From contig JTDE01000156.1 in NCBI GenBank assembly GCA_014338405.1, forward strand, positions 69,575 through 133,574: 64,000 nt of DNA, given 5' to 3'. Shown one piece after another: positions 60,151 through 64,000 of this stretch (positions are counted from its first letter, which is position 1; the number at the start of each line of letters is the position of its first letter). The notes beneath the pieces were generated by a model. That model did not search any database. It worked only from the letters and a program-made list of their open reading frames with translations, and was not told where the DNA came from. A program made the position numbers and the translations under genes. The DNA is from Paragonimus skrjabini miyazakii (taxonomy: Eukaryota > Platyhelminthes > Trematoda > Plagiorchiida > Troglotrematidae).

Positions 60151-62318
60151 AATGTGCTGGCCAACTTGGATCATCAGGTTATCAACTTACTCATAACACA
60201 CCATCGGTAAAGAGATGATGAGTACGTTGGGCTCAAATAGTTTATGTCAACTATCCTTTTTATCGCACGTATCAACCAACGACCGCTGCCGTTTGATAAA
60301 TTACTCGTGGTTCTTTCCAGAACCCTGGGCCACTGTGACCTTATTCCTCTTCTTTTCTTCAACTTTGTTGCTGCACTGTAAGATGAAAGTGCCGTATGTT
60401 TCTCTGTCCAACTTCGAGTTTTTTGTTTTTCCTCCTTAACTTTTCTAGAGTGCATTAATACATACTTCCATCTTGGACGTCTTTTTGCTTTACAGTTTCA
60501 GTAGTTTCTTCTCAGCTTAGATCCTACAATTGGTGCTTCACTATTTAGTTTTCTTGAGACACAAGAGTTTCACTTTCTTATCAACCTAGTAACTGGCTAA
60601 ACGGCATTGGCTGGCTGGACACATAGGCCTCACTCATACGCTTTCGGGTTTATATTGGATACGCGGTGTATGAGGGAAACCACAGATGGTGCAGGGCAAG
60701 CTGCCTGTGGTAAGTGTTATGCGGGGGTGTTCTTTGGTTTCGGTCACTGTGATATGCTAATCCAAAAAACATGTCACCAACTGTTACTATCTAAAGTGCA
60801 ACAGTATGTGGTCGTTTACTGAACTATTCTTACCCCATATTTTTAATATTTCTTCCCAGTCTAGTCCTTACCATCAGAGTTCGCGTTTTTGTTTTCGTAA
60901 ACTAAAAGTTGCATTTTTATTTGACATTCACACAGATGGTAGCGTTGACTCTGTTGTGCTCAGGAATTTTAGGAGCACCATAATGATGCGATCTTCAAAA
61001 CACACAAAGAGAACCGTCTGAGAAAAACACGCATGTTCACGACCTGGTAGCGGGTGAGTCAATTATATCCTCGCCTTCTTTTTCCCAGTCAAAGGCGATG
61101 CTAGTTTTTGACCTAAACGCGACTTTCTATCCGGCTACATAGCATGCTCTCTAGAAGTTTCTCCACCATAGAGGTGTCCTGAGGATATGTACATCAGTTT
61201 GTTGAAATCATCGTTTGCCACTTCGGGTGCTGTGTAAGCAGTATTTCCTTCACCTCATGCTTTTCAAGGTAGATGTCTGATTACACTGACGCATTCTAAG
61301 TGCATTCTAAGTGGTGTTTTAGAAGCAGCACTCCGAGGGTTCCTAGGATCTCAGATTGGAACACCTACTACTTCGTAAGCTTACCGGTATCGAGTATACG
61401 GACATAACTGCTCCACTATATTTTATCTGCAGATAGAATGTTAACCAAGCTGAACCACCTAAATGAGGTGGCCTTTCTATTCTGTATACACCTTTTTATC
61501 TTCAAAGTATGAAGTGCTGCCGTAACGCCATCCTGTTGGCAGACCACTTGGTGCTAATGATCGTTTCAGCCATTTCGGCAGAGTCATGTTAATAAATTGC
61601 AATATTGTGTATGAGATGCCTATAAAAGCAGCCAGGACATTTGACAGTCTTCATCATTGATAGCGTCAGAAACGCATACGATTTTCTACTTGAGGTACAC
61701 AGCCCATGTGTTTGCACAGGTTTTATGGATGTTTTATAGATCCCGAGCCTAGTCCATATTTTGGAAGATGCATATAAGTTTTATATATTGGACTACCATT
61801 TTCTTCTACCAGTTAACCTGTACTAAATAAGGCGATTCTGTGAGCTGCAAGACAACTCGTCAGTGCATACTCTTGAAGTTTACAATCTCGTGACCAGTAA
61901 ATAATGCAGTAAAAATGCGCAATCTCAGACGTCCATGCACTCCGTCTGCTGACGGAGCATGTGCTGCATCACCCGTTGTTTATTTTAGCTGGTGACAGTT
62001 CAATGAAACCGCAAGGCGGCCAGAGATGACTCGCTATAGGTTATGAGTTTAGTGATCTCACCGCTGAGAGAGGTTGGTATGTGCCAGCTGTCAGGTGGGG
62101 GAGATCGTGATAACCTAAACCGCACGCTTAAAATGCCGGCTTACACAGCCCTGAATCGTAATCATTGGTGAATCTGAATCCACAAGGCTGTTGATCATAA
62201 CTTCCCCGGTTTCTCTTTTATACGCTTGTTTTTTATCTTTTCCAGATATTTTCATTTGTTAATATGCTATATACGTTTTCTCCAAATTTGTTACTTTGTA
62301 GTACATCTAGACACCTCA
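60151..62318. other. No gene recognised
   Basis: Only unassigned frames, such as 60607-60822 and 60806-61021 on the plus strand. A perfect short hairpin (CCACCT, AAATG, AGGTGG) lies near 61456-61472, and a tiny family remnant (CTCGTCAGTGCATACTCTTG) at about 61857-61876. Confidence 0.45.
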
Positions 62319-62390
62319 AAAAAAATTGAAGAACCGAAGAAAAAATAAAAATAAAACAAAATAAATAAAATGATAAATAAGCAACCAAAC
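62319..62390 (+). repeat. A-rich low-complexity tract
   Basis: A run composed of AAAATAA-type units, about 70 bp, with no tandem period that can be fixed. It could be a decayed poly(A) tail of a retrocopy or simple low-complexity DNA. Confidence 0.55.
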
Positions 62391-62394
62391 AAAG

Positions 62395-62778
62395 ATGAAC
62401 AAGACAGATGTTTTTGACAGAAGTGCCAGTTTTTCGATTTTGCTGCATTTCCGATGGATTTTTCAACCACATGCAAACGTAATCCTGAGTGTTCAGACCA
62501 GAAAGTCGATAATCCCCCTCGACACTAACATTCCATTGCAGTCTCCATATCTTAAGCCCAAGTTATACACTGACGAACGGGTTGCTCTTACCAACCTAAA
62601 CCAAGTCGTGCAAGAAGCGCAGGGCATAGCGAGTCATAGATTGGCATCTCCACGTAAGAAGAGTATACTGCACCGTTTCTTGTTCTTATTCTGCAAACAC
62701 AAAACTTGGAAATCTACGGAATTGTTCTGTCGTTCTAAGGAATGTTTACCTCTTGTCTTCGACGTATCAAACTTCTGA
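62395..62778 (+). CDS. Hypothetical 127-residue protein or exon
   Basis: The longest open frame in the right part of the window that is not explained by a retroelement. It has an ATG in a purine-rich context (aaagATGa) directly after the A-rich tract and ends at TGA. The product is basic, with a Leu/Lys/Arg-rich middle (ASPRKKSILHRFLFLFCKHK) and no signal peptide, membrane segment or family signature that I can see. A chance frame or an exon of a flanking gene are both possible. Confidence 0.2.
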   Translation: MNKTDVFDRSASFSILLHFRWIFQPHANVILSVQTRKSIIPLDTNIPLQSPYLKPKLYTDERVALTNLNQVVQEAQGIASHRLASPRKKSILHRFLFLFCKHKTWKSTELFCRSKECLPLVFDVSNF

Positions 62779-63864
62779 TAGAGAGCTTTCGCGTTCTCCA
62801 TTGTTAATTACTTTAACTTAAAAAATATAACAGTAATTCAGTAAATTCCATTTGAAGTCTACGTAAACGTGATGCAGTCTTATTCGTCAGTTTTTCTGTT
62901 CTCACATAAAGTGTTGTAGATGGAGTTGTGATAAGGTTACAAAGCCATAAGCGTTTTTCCCTAATTCCGTTACAGCAGACGATTATAATGAGTACATTGT
63001 TTTCAGCTCGTTCATTCACACTAAATATATGGCAACATCATAGCAATAAGTAAACTTAATCTCCTGATTCAATTAGCCAAAATAGTGGCAATAAGCGGAA
63101 TGGTTAGGACTTAATTTTATACGTTATAAAGAATTGGGATTCTGAATCCGGCTGTTGAGGAAGTCTTGAACAATATTTCGGTGTTTTTCTTAAAGAGTAT
63201 AAAACGTGCAACTTAGTTTCAAACGAGCTCGCATGAATCCGTAGCCAAATTTCATCAAACACTGATGTGGATGCTCATTTTTTACGTTGGTAACCTGGAC
63301 CAATTTTGATGATCAGCACTCGCTGTAGAACGTCGATAAGTAATTCTAGTTACCTTTTTCATCCTGTCAATGGGAATGATCTCGATTGACCTTAGGGTGT
63401 ATAGACAGCATTACAGTTCGACTTCTGAGACAAAGAATTCGGTGAGAATTAGTGGTGAATGATGTTATCCAGCCAACCGGTTACTGGTCGATCGGCCCAG
63501 TCCGGCCTGTTTCATATTCGGATTGGCTAATGGCTGATCAATCATAGGGCCTTTTAGTCATTGATCTTAGGACCAGGTGACAAATGGCTGTGCTGTTAGT
63601 CGGCCCATGGTTCTAAAATGCATATCAGTTTTAAACTTAATGCATTTTTTGCTAACCGTCGCATTCAATGTCAGCAAGTTCTGTGAAGACCCGACCTTTC
63701 AACAAAAATGACTGATGGCCGCTTACGCCGAACGTGACATGTAGTGAGTTTATAAATATGTCGAGGAAGAACACAATCCCGAAAAAATACCGTTTTCATT
63801 TGCCTTTGGAAAGGCCTATTTCATTCTGCTCGAAGTGACCTTCATCGTCGGCACGGTCATGTGC
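62779..63864. other. No gene recognised
   Basis: AT-rich sequence passing into a GC-richer block after about 63470. No domain, splice pair or known repeat was recognised. Confidence 0.45.
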
Positions 63865-63984
63865 CACTTCACCCTTCACGTGCGTTCTCAACCTTTGTGC
63901 CAATTTCTGGCACTCCGCCAACGCACTTCTCCCTTCACGAGCGTTCTCAGCCGTGTGCCAATTTCCGGAGCCCAGCCTACACGC
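63865..63984 (+). repeat. 59-bp tandem repeat, two copies at the window edge
   Basis: Unit 1 (63865-63923) starts CACTTCACCCTTCACGTGCG and unit 2 (63924 to about 63982) starts CACTTCTCCCTTCACGAGCG; both share GCGTTCTCA and TGTGCCAATTTC. The units differ at scattered positions, with more drift near the end. The array may continue beyond the window. It is GC-richer than its surroundings. Confidence 0.7.
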
Positions 63985-64000
63985 TCGTCCTTTAATTGGG

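Overview
The window looks like nuclear DNA from a flatworm with a large, repeat-rich genome, most likely a digenean trematode. The evidence is moderate AT-richness, kilobase-scale introns with GT-AG junctions, very low coding density, and decayed retroelements of kinds common in platyhelminths (RTE-type and CR1-like LINEs, a Penelope-like element, BEL/Pao, a tRNA-related SINE family). There is no bacterial-type operon structure, CRISPR array, rRNA or intact tRNA. The exact species cannot be read from the sequence alone.

The one host gene I can support is a slit-like axon-guidance gene on the minus strand. Exon 1 (27939-28417) encodes a signal peptide, a linker and a cysteine-rich LRRNT cap. 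Two exons of exactly 72 bp each encode one 24-residue leucine-rich repeat (14494-14565 and 9225-9296). All three junctions are phase 2 and join in frame. Introns 1 and 2 are about 13.4 and 5.2 kb. The gene continues to the left; I found no convincing third-repeat exon in positions 1-9224, so it probably lies outside the window.

The rest is introns, 5' flank and retroelement remains. Positions 4900-7800 (inside slit intron 3) hold an almost full-length but dead LINE with endonuclease and reverse-transcriptase domains; a 3' copy of the same family lies at 59155-60150. Positions 46905-47571 hold the 3' part of an SR2-like RTE element ending in a GAT-rich tail, directly followed by a CR1-like element (47622-48660). 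A Penelope-like element with RT and GIY-YIG domains occupies 54505-56031. A BEL/Pao integrase fragment lies on the minus strand at 58045-58494, beside an assembly gap of 226 N (58670-58895). A solo LTR with perfect 6-bp terminal inverted repeats and a 4-bp target duplication is at 42446-42828.

A tRNA-related SINE-like family recurs at least ten times (4.1, 11.4, 11.7-12.0, 20.1, 36.2, 37.8, 38.3, 44.3, 45.0-45.4 and 58.9 kb). Several copies are arranged as inverted pairs that could fold into hairpins. The right edge carries a 59-bp tandem repeat.

No new multi-gene system was found. The points most worth following are the unusual slit N-terminus, the inverted SINE organisation, the shared LINE family and the Penelope-like element.
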